Notes: a model not told the origin generated them from the letters alone. A DNA stretch of 64,000 nt from Haliclona indistincta (GCA_964017065.1 OZ024788.1:10724457-10788456); one strand, 5' to 3'; counted from the first letter of the stretch, positions 22,076 through 33,413 are shown. Numbers and translations are program-made.

Positions 22076-23785
22076 AAAAAAAAAGAAAAGGAGGACATGA
22101 CGCGGAATTCAGTTCACGCGTGGTATACGAATAATTGCACTGCGTATCACGATAAACCACTGACGAGCGCGGGATTTCCATAGTAACAAGAAATGGCGGC
22201 GAGCACGAGGACTACAGCTAGCCAGAACTACTCTTCTCCTGAGGCAGCTGACGGATTATAAGGCGGTCTGAGCAGCTAATCTATACCCAGGACCACCGTC
22301 AGCTCCGTCGCCTATACATCAGAGCTTGGTTTCGGTACTGTAGCGGGTGGTATGACCGTATGAAACCGAGCGACTGTTCCAAACAAGAATATGGAAGGTT
22401 AGTACGGTAGTACACACTATAGCACCCACGAAATTTAGCCTACGGTACAGGTATGGGCTTCAGATACTCATGTATAGCTGCAGCAATGCTGCTAGTGGTG
22501 ATGTGTGATAATTATAAAGTCTATGGTGTCTTTTGGCAGAGCAATTGTTGTTGCATCTCGTCCCGGGAGGGCTATTGTAAAGAGGAGTCCTGCTGGATAG
22601 TGGATAGAGAGTCCTGCTGGATAGAGACATCACTCATTCTGCTAAACAGTATGTTTAATAAGATTCTCATAAACAGTGTGTGTGACTGGTGTTTCCCCCT
22701 CACAGATCTGTCGCCTGTTTGTATTGTCTTATCTTATTGTACTGTTTTAAACTGTTCAATCATACTTGACTATCACTGCATAGAAACTCTAAGAACAATA
22801 CTAGCATGTATTCAAGTCTTTTCAAGAACAAAAGTTTAGAGAGTTCAATCGTAGTCGTCTCTGGATGCATTTCTTGAACTTAAAGCCTTGCCGAGAGAAA
22901 AAGTTAAATCAACATTGCTACTGGATGATCAAGAGGTCATTTACTTTGCTACTTGTGTCCAGACAAGGGCTTACACTTGGTTTGAGACTGTTGCGAGAAA
23001 CAAAGAAAGAGAGGTGTGGTCAACAATGTATGCAGTCAGCTATTGAGTCAGCAGCTTAGTGCTCTGTCTGAAGCACAAGCCAACACTATTCCTTTATACA
23101 CACCAAGACTAGTAAACTTGCCCTTTATACAGTATGCTCTCTGTAAGCTCCAATCGCTCGCAAAAGACGTGTCAATGCTATAGCTATCATTCGGTGGTAC
23201 AGACGGTATGCCAGAAGCTCCTACATTGGTTCACAGTCGGGCACAAGAAGACGTTGCTCTCCATCGCTCCAGTGTCCTGCTGAAATAGCACGATGTTGAC
23301 AGAGACGCCAGCGGGACGATCTCGCGGTCGGCATGACTCGGCGGCGACACTGATCGGCAAGCCCCGCGGTGACTTCTAGAATCCATCTCTTCGTCAACAA
23401 AGGGCCTATGAGCACCTAGAGAGACACCATAGACAGTGTTAGCCATTGCGTAAATTTGAATTTGAACTTACAAAAGCAGCTGTTGATACTGTTTGTACAA
23501 CGAGGAAGAACTTGAAGATCACCCAACTTTACCCCCAAAAGGGAACGTGTTCCCATGTCCCAGTATAAATTTCGACCATACCATTCGATACCTAAAAAGG
23601 CACTCTATCAAACCTGGGGCCGGCAAATAGAAAAAGTTTAAAGCTTTTCAAGCGACAGTCGTTCAAAATTTGAAAAAACCCATGTTTTAGACCTCGCCAA
23701 TACAATTGCAATTGAGCGACGGTCGCGACTTTCAACCCCGTTTTGGAACGCTTTCTCGCTGCCTTTCTGCAACACTTTTTATACT
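22076..23785. other. Transposon interior with possible coding relics
   Basis: Mostly unassigned. A plus-strand frame near 22855-23025 reads protein-like (AFLELKALPREKVKSTLL, then EVIYFATC and YTWFETVARNKEREVW) and then stops; I do not recognise it. The segment about 23490-23800 differs in character and may be a further insertion. Confidence 0.35.
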
Positions 23786-23984
23786 AATCAGTAGCCAATG
23801 AGCTGAAGTTTGCTCTCTGGGGTCGGCAAGTATAAATTTGTGTTCACGTCAGCCAGGATGACTGCTAGAAGTTCATCTCCCAATAGAACTAATACATTAA
23901 CTAAGGGAAGTATACGGACACAAGTTAATTTAGTATACGGAAATTGTAACAGGATGTCGTTATTAGCTGGTAATGGTTCAGTGG

Positions 23985-24395
23985 AAAACGTGCGTTTCTT
24001 CAGTGCTGACCGACTTCCATCGATTAGCCTTATTGGGTCGAATATAGTGACCAATTGCTGCATTTGTGGATGCTTTAGTTCGGCAAAGAAAGGCTGTATA
24101 CTCCGCTTTCTATTTCACAATCAAGCCAGGGTAGAACTGTGGATAAATGCTGTACGTCGAGCAGAGTGGAAACCTCGACGTTACTCAAGAATCTGCAGCT
24201 TAAACTTATAATTTTTAACTTTAAAATACAATTTTGCAGGCTGATAGACAGTGTTTTTGTAGGTAAGCCCCACCATGATTCTAGTCACCCTGACTATGTA
24301 CCAAGTGTGTTCCCTACTGCTTACAAGAAGGCTCTACACAGTGAACAGGGTCTGATTCAGAAAGATATAACAGACTGTTTAATAGAATGGTGATA
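23985..24395 (+). pseudogene. THAP-domain transposase remnant, plus orientation
   Basis: Reads NCCICGCFSSAKKGCIL, LFHNQARVELWINA, WKPRRYSRICSLN, and after a short intron-like gap GKPHHDSSHPDYVPSVFP, the layout of a THAP finger plus its usual tail. The finger lacks the final His (CSLN instead of CSLH) and a few codons are deleted after CIL. An inverted sister copy lies at 25130-25600. Confidence 0.6.
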
Positions 24396-24570
24396 CGATG
24401 TGACCAAGCAGCTAAATCAGTGCAATGAAGAGCAAGAATCCGCAAAGAACAGGAGGGACCAGTGGTTGACCAACAGATTGACGAAGAGCAAGATGAATCA
24501 GTAGTAGTTGAGCAGCAGATTGACGAAGAGCAAGATGAACCAACAAAAACATAGTCTATTACCGTATATA

Positions 24571-25105
24571 GACGCAGAAATTTTCAAGGGGATTTTATTT
24601 TCGAGGCTGGGATTAACCTCGAAATTTAAATCATCGAATTATTAGTTCGACAAAAATTAAATCGTCGAATTATTTGTGCAACTATGGTACATTCCCACGT
24701 GTTGACACAGCTACCAGCATGACTCTCAGGCGCTACTCCAAGCCAGTGGCCTGGATCAAACTGCTGACCGTCGCGGGCTAATGTGGACCGTTGTCAGCAT
24801 GCACGAATTCCAGCTGCAACTATTGCCGCAGCGTTTCTGTCTCTTGAATTGTTAGGCTCCAACGCACACACAAGTGTTTCCCCAACTGCAGCTTCCCAGA
24901 TATCTTTGATATCCGCGGATTAGGGATACAGAGATCTTTCTGGTACCGCGAAACTGTTCTCGCCATTTTCGCACGTGAAAAATTTCGCAAACAAAATTTT
25001 TCGCTGCGTTCAAATTTTCGAGGGAGGTGACCACCCTCGAAAATTAGATTCCTTGAAATTTAACACTCGAAATAGATCTATTTCACCCTCGAAAATTTCT
25101 GCGTC
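24571..25105. mobile_element. 535-bp TIR element (AAATTTTC family)
   Basis: Begins GACGCAGAAATTTTCAAGGG and ends CCCTCGAAAATTTCTGCGTC. It separates the two inverted THAP remnants. Several TCGAAATT/TCGAAAATT blocks recur inside. No ORF of note. Confidence 0.7.
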
Positions 25106-25129
25106 TGCAAAATTGTATTTTAAAGTTAA

Positions 25130-25605
25130 AAATTACCTTCAATAAAGTTTAAGCTGCATATTCTTGAGTAACGTCGATGTTTCCACTCTGCTCGACGTAC
25201 AGCATTTATTTTTTTATTATTATTAATTTTTTTAAATAATATTTATGCAAATGCAAAGGTGGCATAATATAGCTAATAGCTAATCAAAGCATGCACACCA
25301 AATTATGCAAAGAATAGAGATACATAGTGTTTAAACAAGTTCAGAGACTCAGCATGTGCCCAACTCGGCAATTGGTTCCATATCCTAATTGCGCTTGGAA
25401 AAAACGAGTTGTGATAGGCATTTATCCACAGTTCTAGCCTGGCTTGATTGTGAAATGGAAAGCGGAAAAAACCTAGTATACAGTCTTTCTTTGCCGAACT
25501 AGAGCATCCAAAAACGCAGCAATTGGTCACTACATTCGACCCTTTATAAGGCTAACCGATGGAAGTTGGTCAGCACTGAAGAAACGCACGTTTTCCACAG
25601 AACGC
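25130..25605 (-). pseudogene. THAP-domain remnant interrupted by a LINE insertion
   Basis: The minus strand reads TNCCVFGCSSSAKKDCILGF, FRFPFHNQARLELWINA, then a 208-bp insertion, then resumes near the exon end at CSLNFIEG with donor GTAATT. It keeps codons the plus-strand copy has lost (GFFRFP), so it is the less deleted of the two. Confidence 0.65.
25210..25417 (-). mobile_element. 5'-truncated non-LTR retrotransposon (LINE 3' end)
   Basis: The minus strand reads YHNSFFPSAIRIWNQLP, a C-terminal motif typical of LINE reverse transcriptases, followed by stop, a short 3'UTR and an A/T-rich tail. It is flanked by an 8-bp direct repeat GCATTTAT (25202-25209 and 25418-25425), and the interrupted THAP frame resumes exactly beyond it: a clean target-primed insertion. 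Confidence 0.8.
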
Positions 25606-25743
25606 TGTACCGCGCTATACAAATCTATCCCTCCAGCCAATTGATGCGTGTCACGCGGCGTCAGAATTCTGACGTCATTTCCGCAGTTTTGGGTCGATAT
25701 TAGCCGCGAACATTCCATCACACCTTTGCCACGAAACTATCTA

Positions 25744-25923
25744 TAGCGGGAAATTTTCGCGGGAGAAAATTTTCGCGAATGCACAGGATAGAGCATTTTG
25801 CGAATAATATTTTTGCGAATCAGCGCTATTGCCCTATCTTTGTCAACAGAAAACAAGACATTAGCGGATAATATTTTCGCGAATAACCTGTAATTCGCGA
25901 AATTCGAGAAAATTTCCCGCTAT
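25744..25923. mobile_element. Small TIR element (GGGAAATTTTCG family)
   Basis: TAGCGGGAAATTTTCGCGGG at the left, CGAGAAAATTTCCCGCTA at the right; internal TTTTCGCGAA repeats. It abuts the right end of the second ISL2EU element. Confidence 0.7.
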
Positions 25924-26147
25924 ACGGTAGTACTGAGAAATAAATGCTTTTAAGAGTGCAGTGCAAATTAAGCAGATGCAGGTGTGATCATGGGATACCT
26001 TAACTGCATGCATATGTGGTACTGAGTACATGTTTCGCAAGAAATAGAGAGAGCTTAGCCTAATTATAAACAGAAATAGAGAGAGCTTAGCCATATGCAT
26101 GTGTCTTCGCCTGCAGTTGAAAGCGAAATCCTTTTAGTCGGTTTAAA

Positions 26148-26725
26148 GATGATACCATCATCACCATTACTCAAACTGTTAGTATCTCAGTAGATGCTCA
26201 GAATCCCTCATCTAACCTTGAATTCATTACAAATGAGACTAGCAATCAAATCACTCAACAAAATATGCAGACACTACTCATTGGGAAAGCACATGTCAAT
26301 CTCACTGGATCTAAAGTTGTGTCCAACAAGCCAATAACAGGCCATGAGTGTGGTAATGTGCCATCCACTCAAGATTATTGTGATGATCTGGCAGTGAGTA
26401 TACCACCAACATCTATACCTGGGGCCAGGAGTTCCTTCTTGTTCCATTTGGAGGAAGAAATGTTGGCCAATACTACAAGATTGTTTCCTCTCAAGGTTCC
26501 AATACATTAGTACAAAAATGCAACTCTGTGACCTCAACTCAGACACTCACCTCTGCCGGCAGTTCTTTCATGTTCTTCACCAGTTCAACCACCTACTGCT
26601 CTGTGGTAGCCGGCAACAAGCCAGTCCTTTTCTCTCAGCTTGGTATTGGAGGAGGCACAGACAGCATAGGAGATCCCATCATCTCTATCCTACCATCACT
26701 GGACCAGTTTATTAACATAAAGTAA
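26148..26725 (+). pseudogene. IgGFc-binding-type N-terminal domain fragment
   Basis: The first frame reads LTGSKVVSNKPIT, GHECGNVP, YCDDLAVSIPPTS; one base is then missing or extra near 26415 and a second frame continues WGQEFLLVPFGGRNVGQYYK, CNSVTSTQTLTSAGS, YCSVVAGNKPVLFSQLGIGG and IPSLDQFINIK-like residues (written ILPSLDQFINIK here). This is the pattern of the IgGFc-binding protein N-terminal domain of secreted mucin-like proteins. The 3' side ends in the arm of the foldback element starting at 26719, so the gene is both frameshifted and truncated. No signal peptide exon is found. Confidence 0.7.
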
Positions 26726-27363
26726 AGTAAAAAAGCTTTAATAAAAAAACTGGAAAGTGTAGGGATGACTCTTAAAAAAGGAAAGGAACAAGATGGGATG
26801 ATGCTTGCAAAAGTAAAGGAACAAGATGGAATAATGCTAAGTTTGCAAATGTCAAAGTACCAAGTATCCCTACATCAGCGGCTTGCTGCGACGCAACTGA
26901 CAAATACGGAATCCTCTTCCTATACCTTTACAATCGTCGATTACTTCATCGGACTGCGTCCTCCAAACACAGCTTATTTACAACTGTCAACTACTTCATC
27001 GGACTGCGTCCTCCTAAACACAGATACCTCTGGTTATTTACAACCATCAATTACTTCATCAGACTGCGTCCTCCAAACACAGATACATCTAGTTATTTAC
27101 AACTGTCAACTACTTCATCGGACTGCGTCCTCCTAAACACATATACCTCTAGTTATTTACAACCGTCAATTACTCCATCGGACAGCGTCCTCCTTCAAGC
27201 CGCTGATGTAGGGATACTTGGGACTTTTACATTTGCAAGCTTAGCATTATTCCATCTTGTTCCTTTACTTTTGCAAGCATCATCCCATCTTGTTCCTTTC
27301 CTTTTTTAAGAGTCATCCCTACACTTTCCAGTTTTTTTATTAAAGCTTTTTTACTTTACTTTT
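26719..27363. mobile_element. Foldback element with internal tandem repeats
   Basis: Arms about 26719-26885 and 27197-27363 are inverse copies (AAGTAAAGTAAAAAAGCTTT at the outer end, ATCCCTACATCAGCGGCTT at the inner end). Between them are about four ~63-bp repeats containing ACTTCATCGGACTGCGTCC. It lies directly on the 3' end of the IgGFc-type fragment. Confidence 0.85.
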
Positions 27364-28753
27364 TTTTTTTTTTTTGTACCAACTTGTTTAATGTACACAA
27401 GCGAATGAAGGAAAGATAAGAGATGAATACAAGAAAGGAACCCTAGGACAACAAGAGTACATACTTTTGAAGAAAGGCATTCCTGTTACTTTTTTATCAC
27501 TATCAGTTTGAACTTATTAGTTGTATTCTATGTTAGATGTTATTTCATTTTGACAACTCTGTGAGCAGCAGTTACTAGTCTAGCAGATGTGAACGTGCAC
27601 AGCTAGGGTCTGGAGAGTAAGGAGTGTAGTTTAAAATAATGTTTAATAATTCATTCATTGAAAGGGTTAAAATAGTAAAGAGGTTAAAGACGCAGACAGC
27701 AAAATATCAAGTCCAGGTATGATTTGACAACATGATACTTGTTAGTACAGTAATGGATGAAGGAAGAGACTAATACTGACAACACATGATGCTGCAAGCC
27801 TAATAGTACGAGCGAGCACGCCTAGTAGAACCTTGTTGATGTCAATATCACACTCACAGAGGCTTCTAGTCCTTTACAACTTATCTGCGTGGTGTAGGAT
27901 CGAACCTTACTGTGCGTAGAATCTTGCTGCCGGTACTGAACCGTTAGAATATTTGTTCACGTCTGGGTATGTCAGTTTTAACCCGCCATCTGAACCTTTA
28001 ACGAACAGATTAGTGTTACTTAGGGAATAGTACTGCTCTAGACAAATTTCATACCTCTGGCTTGCGCGCTGAAGCGTCCAGAGCAGAGACAAAACGCAGT
28101 ATCGATCAAGATAGCAGCAAAACTGATGTGGGCGGAGTTAATGATTCGAGCGTCAAGAGGGTTAAATATTTAATGGCGTCTTCAGTCCAAAACGGCCCAT
28201 AAACCATGTTTTTCAAGGATTACTCGCTTCTGGTAGTGTTTAATGCCTATCTAAGAAGTAAGTGCACTATTCCAGATATATACACGTACAATTGTGCAGG
28301 TTTGGTAGTGATTCGTTCACTCAGGACAGTGCTAGGCTCGTTCAAAGAAGAAAGAAAGAAAGAAGAAGAAAGAAGATGAACAATTCGCGTGGGCGGCGAT
28401 TTTAGTTTATCACTTTAGAAACGTCTGTCAGCTTCGCCAAAGGTATTTCCATGCTCAGAACAATCGTCTGATCAATCCTAAATGTCTGGAATCTCGAGAA
28501 ACGCTAAAACAGCGAAGATCTGCGACGGCTCTCTGAGAGTCGCCATCTTGATTTTCGTCGTCAAGCAAGCAGTCCCGGCGACTTTCATAGACTTCCTACA
28601 AGCGCTTACACTTCAGATTCACTTAGAGATAGTTAAAATGCAGCAGAAATGTATAAAAATAGAGATATGTGCGAAAACTCATTTTCACGCATGAGTAGCC
28701 GCCATCTTAGTTCGAGGTCATCCCTACATATCATTGCCGATCGGCAATGATAA
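27364..28753. other. Intergenic, repeat-derived
   Basis: No gene seen. A minus-strand block at about 27884-27955 has GGTTCGATCC preceded by GGTTCAGTACCGG, which could be a tRNA-like SINE head. Bases about 28160-28740 (GAAGAAAGAAAG purine tract, GCCGCCATCTT, CATCCCTACAT) resemble 36900-37190, so both are copies of one non-autonomous element. Confidence 0.45.
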
Positions 28754-29448
28754 TTGGTTTCATTGAGAATAAGCTATGCCAGACTCTTGCGACTATATCA
28801 GGACGAATTAGAGAACAGTCCCAAGGCACGAGAAGTGTTTGTCAAGACAGTACCAGCAGTTTTAAGGCTGAGAAAATTGCGTGGGTCAGACTGTGACTTT
28901 CAGTCATACTTTGAAAAGCTTGTAGATGAAGAAGTGTCCCTCTTTAATATCCACCATCTGAAAGGGATCTGTGATGAATTTCCATCAGATATACGGTACA
29001 GCAATTGTATACAGATTATTCAAACAATAATTTTTGCTTTTTTACAGTGCTACTACGAAAGAAATTGTCGCCCAATACGACGAGAAATGTGATCGTTTTC
29101 TTACTGGAATTACAGTGAGCAAGTTCAAGGAGTTGTTTCCAGACTCAGTCACCTCTTCAGAGTTAGAAATGTATGACCAGAAAACATATTTGAAGCTGAA
29201 GCTTCGTAACAAGTGGGATGAAAGCCCTCTCAGCGATTTGTTAGATCTAGTCAGACAATTCGATATTTCTGACAACCTCCATCTCTCCAAAGTGGCGTAC
29301 GAGTGCATCGCTGTTTTCTGGCTATTTTCTGCTTCTAATGCTGAGAAGCTCAAAGGAGCCGTACTTGAAGCTGCCGACTCGCTCCTGACTATGGGAGTTC
29401 TGCAAGTGTTCATTGGAGAAGAGCTGGTTTTGGAATGCATTGATCCAG
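28754..29448 (+). CDS. Fragment of a helical protein of unknown function
   Basis: Two exons, about 28754-28995 and 29048-29448, join in phase (ATACG|GTACAG to ACAG|TGCT) to give about 214 residues with no start codon, so upstream exons are missing. The protein is soluble and helical: SPKAREVFVKTVPAVL, FEKLVDEEVSLFNIHHLKGI, YLKLKLRNKWDESPLSDLL, ECIAVFWLFS, LLTMGVLQVFIGEELVLEC. The layout recalls an uncharacterised C-terminal module of many sponge and cnidarian proteins, but I cannot name it. The exon ends in phase 1 at 29448; the reading beyond is unresolved, although a frame near 29545-29703 (GFQRWLSRSFVLSLVSTLSP) is open. Confidence 0.55.
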
Positions 29449-29703
29449 GTATCACATGGGTATATTTAACATTAATTTTGTTGTCTTGGGGCATGTAAAT
29501 TTATACACGAAAACACCTAGAATTTAGAAAGCAAGTACCATTATCATAGTGCATACATGTCGATGGTTTTTTTCCATATGGATTCCAACGATGGCTTTCT
29601 CGTTCGTTCGTTCTGTCTCTTGTGAGCACTCTTTCTCCACGAGATGGTGACTATCTGGAACGCCTTCTAGAAAGACGCTATCTTGACTGTTTATACTGCT
29701 GAT

Positions 29704-32126
29704 AGAGCAAATGTGCATAATAGCTGCTTTAGCACAAAGAAAAAGCCAGGTAAACTTCCAGGTTAGAGGACTGGTACTTGCATGCCTCCAAATTTGTCAC
29801 TGAGGTATCCAAATGGGAGAAATAATTATGTACACGGTAAATTCAGAAGAGTTCATAACTGAGATTAGACCACAGCTAAGCGATGTTGACCAATCAGAAA
29901 GCGTAGCTGCGGGTCTCTATAGAATCTTGCCACTGCCGCGACCTCATAATGGAATCCCACCACACGGCGCAGATTACGGTTTTGTGCACGGAGTTCTACT
30001 GAATAATTTTAACAGCGCTTGCGTGTCTTTGCTCGTCATTCGCGTCGTTTCTGTTTGCTATTGCTATGGTCTAAATCAGTTAGACAACGCATCCAATCGG
30101 ATCTACACGGTGTAGAAGCTCTCGTGCTGTTACCATAGCGCCCTCGCTACGCTCGGACGCTATATAGCAACGGCTCTCAGGCTTCTAAATTGCGTAGATC
30201 CTCGGACTATTCCTAGATCCTCGGGCTGTCTAACTATTATATAAATGCTCAATGGCAATGTAAAAGGCATTCTCCATGAACTACGCCATCACATTTGTGG
30301 TCCTTAGTGTAAATAGGGCGGTTGCATGTGGTGTCATGATTGACTTTACTTTTACTTCAGTGAGGCAAAAAGCTGCTCGTCTCAATGTGAATGCAGCACT
30401 TTGTGCGTGCACTGGAAACATACGCAAGAATCGAGAGGATAATAAATTATAATCTTGATGTACCTGTTAGAATGTGGGCTCAAGAACACGCTGGTACATA
30501 CTCGCAAACTGTGTTCAGATCATGTTAAGGTTACGGGATACCACGCCCACTTATGAGCAGAAAGAAATGGTTGCCTGAAAAAAACACTCATAGAATCGCG
30601 CTTGTTGGTTTGGCTGAATATAGTGCTGCATATCCAGTTAGAGCAAAGACTGCACTTCGTCTTCAGCAAAAACGGTGGCTAGACGCGCTACCATAGTGCG
30701 TTACGAAGTAACGAGCAGCTTCGTCAACTAAGAAATCGAAATTCTCGTTGTGGGCACTCTGTAGCACGACTAGACTTGGCATGCAGCTAGACAGCTTAGT
30801 TATCTAGGGACCCACGGATCCTTTTCGATATCAGCTTTAGTTGCCAAGTTATGTTCACGCAAACACTCGAAAGCTTGTCAAGGCTAATTTCGAGTGCTTG
30901 TCAAAGCTAATTTTTTATTCAGCAATGCTAACAACACCTGTTGATAGCATTGCTGAATACAGCAGCAATTGACTATCAACACACATTGTTGGCCAATTGA
31001 TGAAGTAGTTCCTTGAGAAAGCAGTTTACATAGCGCTATTGATCATTCGTTCTATACTCTCAGTTATGAACTCTTGATAATCTGTAATTTGTACATGTGT
31101 GAAAAATTTATTATTATTCCTTGTAGAAATTGTGAAGTGGATACAGAGGAGTCCTCTTTTTAAACTAGGTACACAAGTTATAAATAAACTACCGTAAATT
31201 GGGAAATTTTCGTGTAACAAAATTTTCGTGTGTTAAATTTTCGTGTTAAAATATTTTCGTGTGGTCAACCTGCCCACGAAAATATTTTAACATCGAAAAT
31301 TTATCAACGTGTAAGCAGTTTCTAGAGGAAACTGCATGGCTGTTGCTGCTGACAGCTGTAATGATGCTTGTATTCGTGGTTATTGTGTATACAAGAGTGT
31401 AGGAGCCAGCTGATGGATGAATGAATCCTGCCCATTATTTTGTTAGCCTGGGCCAGACCAAATCGCTCAGGCGCTGGCGATCGTCTGAGATGCTCGTTCC
31501 TGACAGCAAAGTAGAAGGTCACTCACTGTCGCTGGCTGAACAGTAACTCCAGGCAGACAGTGTTTCAGCTGCAGCCAAGTTCTTGAGCATAAACTTACAG
31601 CAACTCGCAACTCAGCATACACGTGTTTACAAATTTTCGTTGTTAAAAAATTTTCGTGTTTAATTTTCATGGTTGAACCTACCCACGAAAATTATTTTAA
31701 CAACGAAAATTTCCCGATTTATGGTATACCTCGCTTGAGTTACAGGATATACATGAAGTGGTTAATTAATTAGACGCTGAGGCATCTAATTAATTAACTG
31801 CCGAGTGTATATCCAGTAACCCAAGGTAGGTGGAGTTTATCTGGTTTGTACTACTGTACAATGCGTGGGTGTCTACGCATGCGCATTCTGTGCCTCGTGT
31901 GCAGCAAGCTTAATGGCTACCTAGCTAGGGTCTCTCTGTGCTATGCTGTGTCGAGTCTATAGCTAGCTATAGGCGTCTGGCATTGTGCGTCTACATTGTG
32001 TAACCGGACCGGGCGTGATGTATATGGGATTTAGATACATGTAACTGGCGGCTCCTTCCACCGAAGCATTGTAGTACAATAAGTGTCATACTATGTGACA
32101 TCCGCAATTCTATAATTTTGATAGAC
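29704..32126. other. Intergenic, several small inverted repeats
   Basis: No gene recognised. Visible are a hairpin-forming element at about 30075-30235 (GTTAGACAACG to CTGTCTAACT, related to 53312-53430), a short hairpin near 30928-30959, the TIR element at 31190-31726 and a hairpin near 31770-31800 (TTAATTAATTAGA/TCTAATTAATTAA). Confidence 0.5.
31190..31726. mobile_element. 537-bp TIR element (GGGAAATTTTCG family)
   Basis: Left TACCGTAAATTGGGAAATTT, right AAATTTCCCGATTTATGGTA; internal AAATTTTCGTG repeats. Size and termini resemble the 535-bp element at 24571-25105. Confidence 0.7.
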
Positions 32127-33413
32127 ATGCGTAACAAGCAGGCATTGACTGAAGATCTTCATCCTATTGACAAGCGATGGCAGGAGTTCTCAAAAAAGCT
32201 AGGACTGTATCAGAAAACTATCGACAGTATACATTCTAGCACGCAGTCCAACGACCCCTGCGACTGCCTTAAGGAAGCCCTTACAGCATGGCTTAGTGGA
32301 GAGTATGATCAGATTGTGTATGGTCCTCCGACACTGGATAGTTTGTGTGCTGCTGTAGCAAGCCCACAGGGTGGCAGAAACAAAGTGCTTGCCATGAGGA
32401 TAGCTCAAAAACCAGTAAGTTGTGCATGCAATCTTGGGCAAATGTAATTATGTGGTTTGCATCATTTTATGTGGATAGTGATTTGTTTGCCACTACTGCA
32501 GTTTGCAAGTTGGTTGTCATGGTCAATGCTTGATGTGTGGTTAGTAGCTGCACCTGATAATATTGTGCAAAACAGGGAAGCCCTGTATAGCTGTTATGGC
32601 AGGCCATCCATGCATTGACCATGACCACCAACTTGCAAACTGCAGTATACAATAATTATTAACCCTTGGTTATTATGTCATTTGTACATCTGAATTACGT
32701 AGGAGTTTTCTCATGTATTCTCAGAAAATACACATCGAGGCTCTTCATTAATCTCAGCAATCAAAAAATGGCTTCCAGCAAGAACTGAGACAATTCTTGT
32801 TCTTAGGAATGAAGCTGATAGCATCGCCAATCATCGATGGACATCTGCATTCCTAACTGTAGGAACTGTGGGTTTAGGCTTAGCTTTGGCACCATTTACT
32901 TTTGGTGCATCATTAGCGGTAGCAACTGGAGGAGCTATGATGGTGGGCTCTCAATTAGTGATTTCTCGTTATTTGGAGGGACAAAATTATGCTGCTTCGC
33001 AACAAAAAATAGAAGCAGACAGAGTCTTATGTACTACAGTCAAGGTGCGATTTGAGTCAGTTTTCAACTTTTGTGAAGATATTTGCAGAACTTTCACAGC
33101 CTTTGATATGCACGAAGCTTTTGAATTGGTTCTGGCACCTCATAAACAAGTGGAAGATCGTGGCACGATAGCATCAGCTACACAGTTACATTTTGATAGA
33201 AAAATGTTAGACAACCTACTTGTTGACCACTTATCAAATGACTTACAAGCCTTGATTGGTAATTTACTAGAAGCTATTGGAAAAACAAAAACTGAAAGTG
33301 AGTTAAGAAATCTCGCAGACAAGCTGGAAGAAGAAAAAGAAAGATTTGAACGATTTGAAAATCTATCTTATGAAGCAGCACCAACAGCTATTGAACAAGC
33401 ATCAATTTATTAG
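32127..33413 (+). CDS. Death domain plus ApoL-like membrane domain protein
   Basis: Exon 1 (32127-32414, ATG MRNKQALTED) encodes a death domain: LHPIDKRWQEFSKKLGL, TIDSIHSS, CLKEALTAWL, TLDSLCAAVA. Exon 2 (from about 32725 to stop at 33413) has a hydrophobic hairpin (FLTVGTVGLGLALAPFTFG, SLAVATGGAMMVGSQLV), then amphipathic helices and a charged coiled coil (ADKLEEEKERFERFE). The GLALAPFTFGASL core resembles the channel-forming region of apolipoprotein L proteins. A protein coupling a death domain to a membrane-active module would suit a cell-death or defence effector; that is inference. The join is not solved: exon 1 ends in phase 0 at CCA|GTAAGT, whereas the exon-2 frame needs one extra base, so a short middle exon or a frameshift lies between. 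The intron also holds an inverted repeat (32497-32647). Confidence 0.65.

Larger units (their letters stand above)
20881..25742. mobile_element. Second ISL2EU-type transposon with nested insertions
   Basis: The left TIR (AGATAGTTTCGTGGCAAAGG, GGAATGTTCGCGGCTAATAT, CTGCGGAAATGACGTCA, GCGTGACACGCATCAAT) recurs inverted at 25627-25742; both sides are flanked by AT. GGAATGTTCGCG is shared with the first element. Inside are a 1.09-kb palindrome, THAP-domain remnants in both orientations, a 535-bp TIR element and a LINE fragment. No intact transposase is left. Confidence 0.68.

Noticed and set aside
20959..22183. ORFs in the palindrome arms
   Set aside because: They are mirror images of each other with stops near the ends; no recognisable protein.
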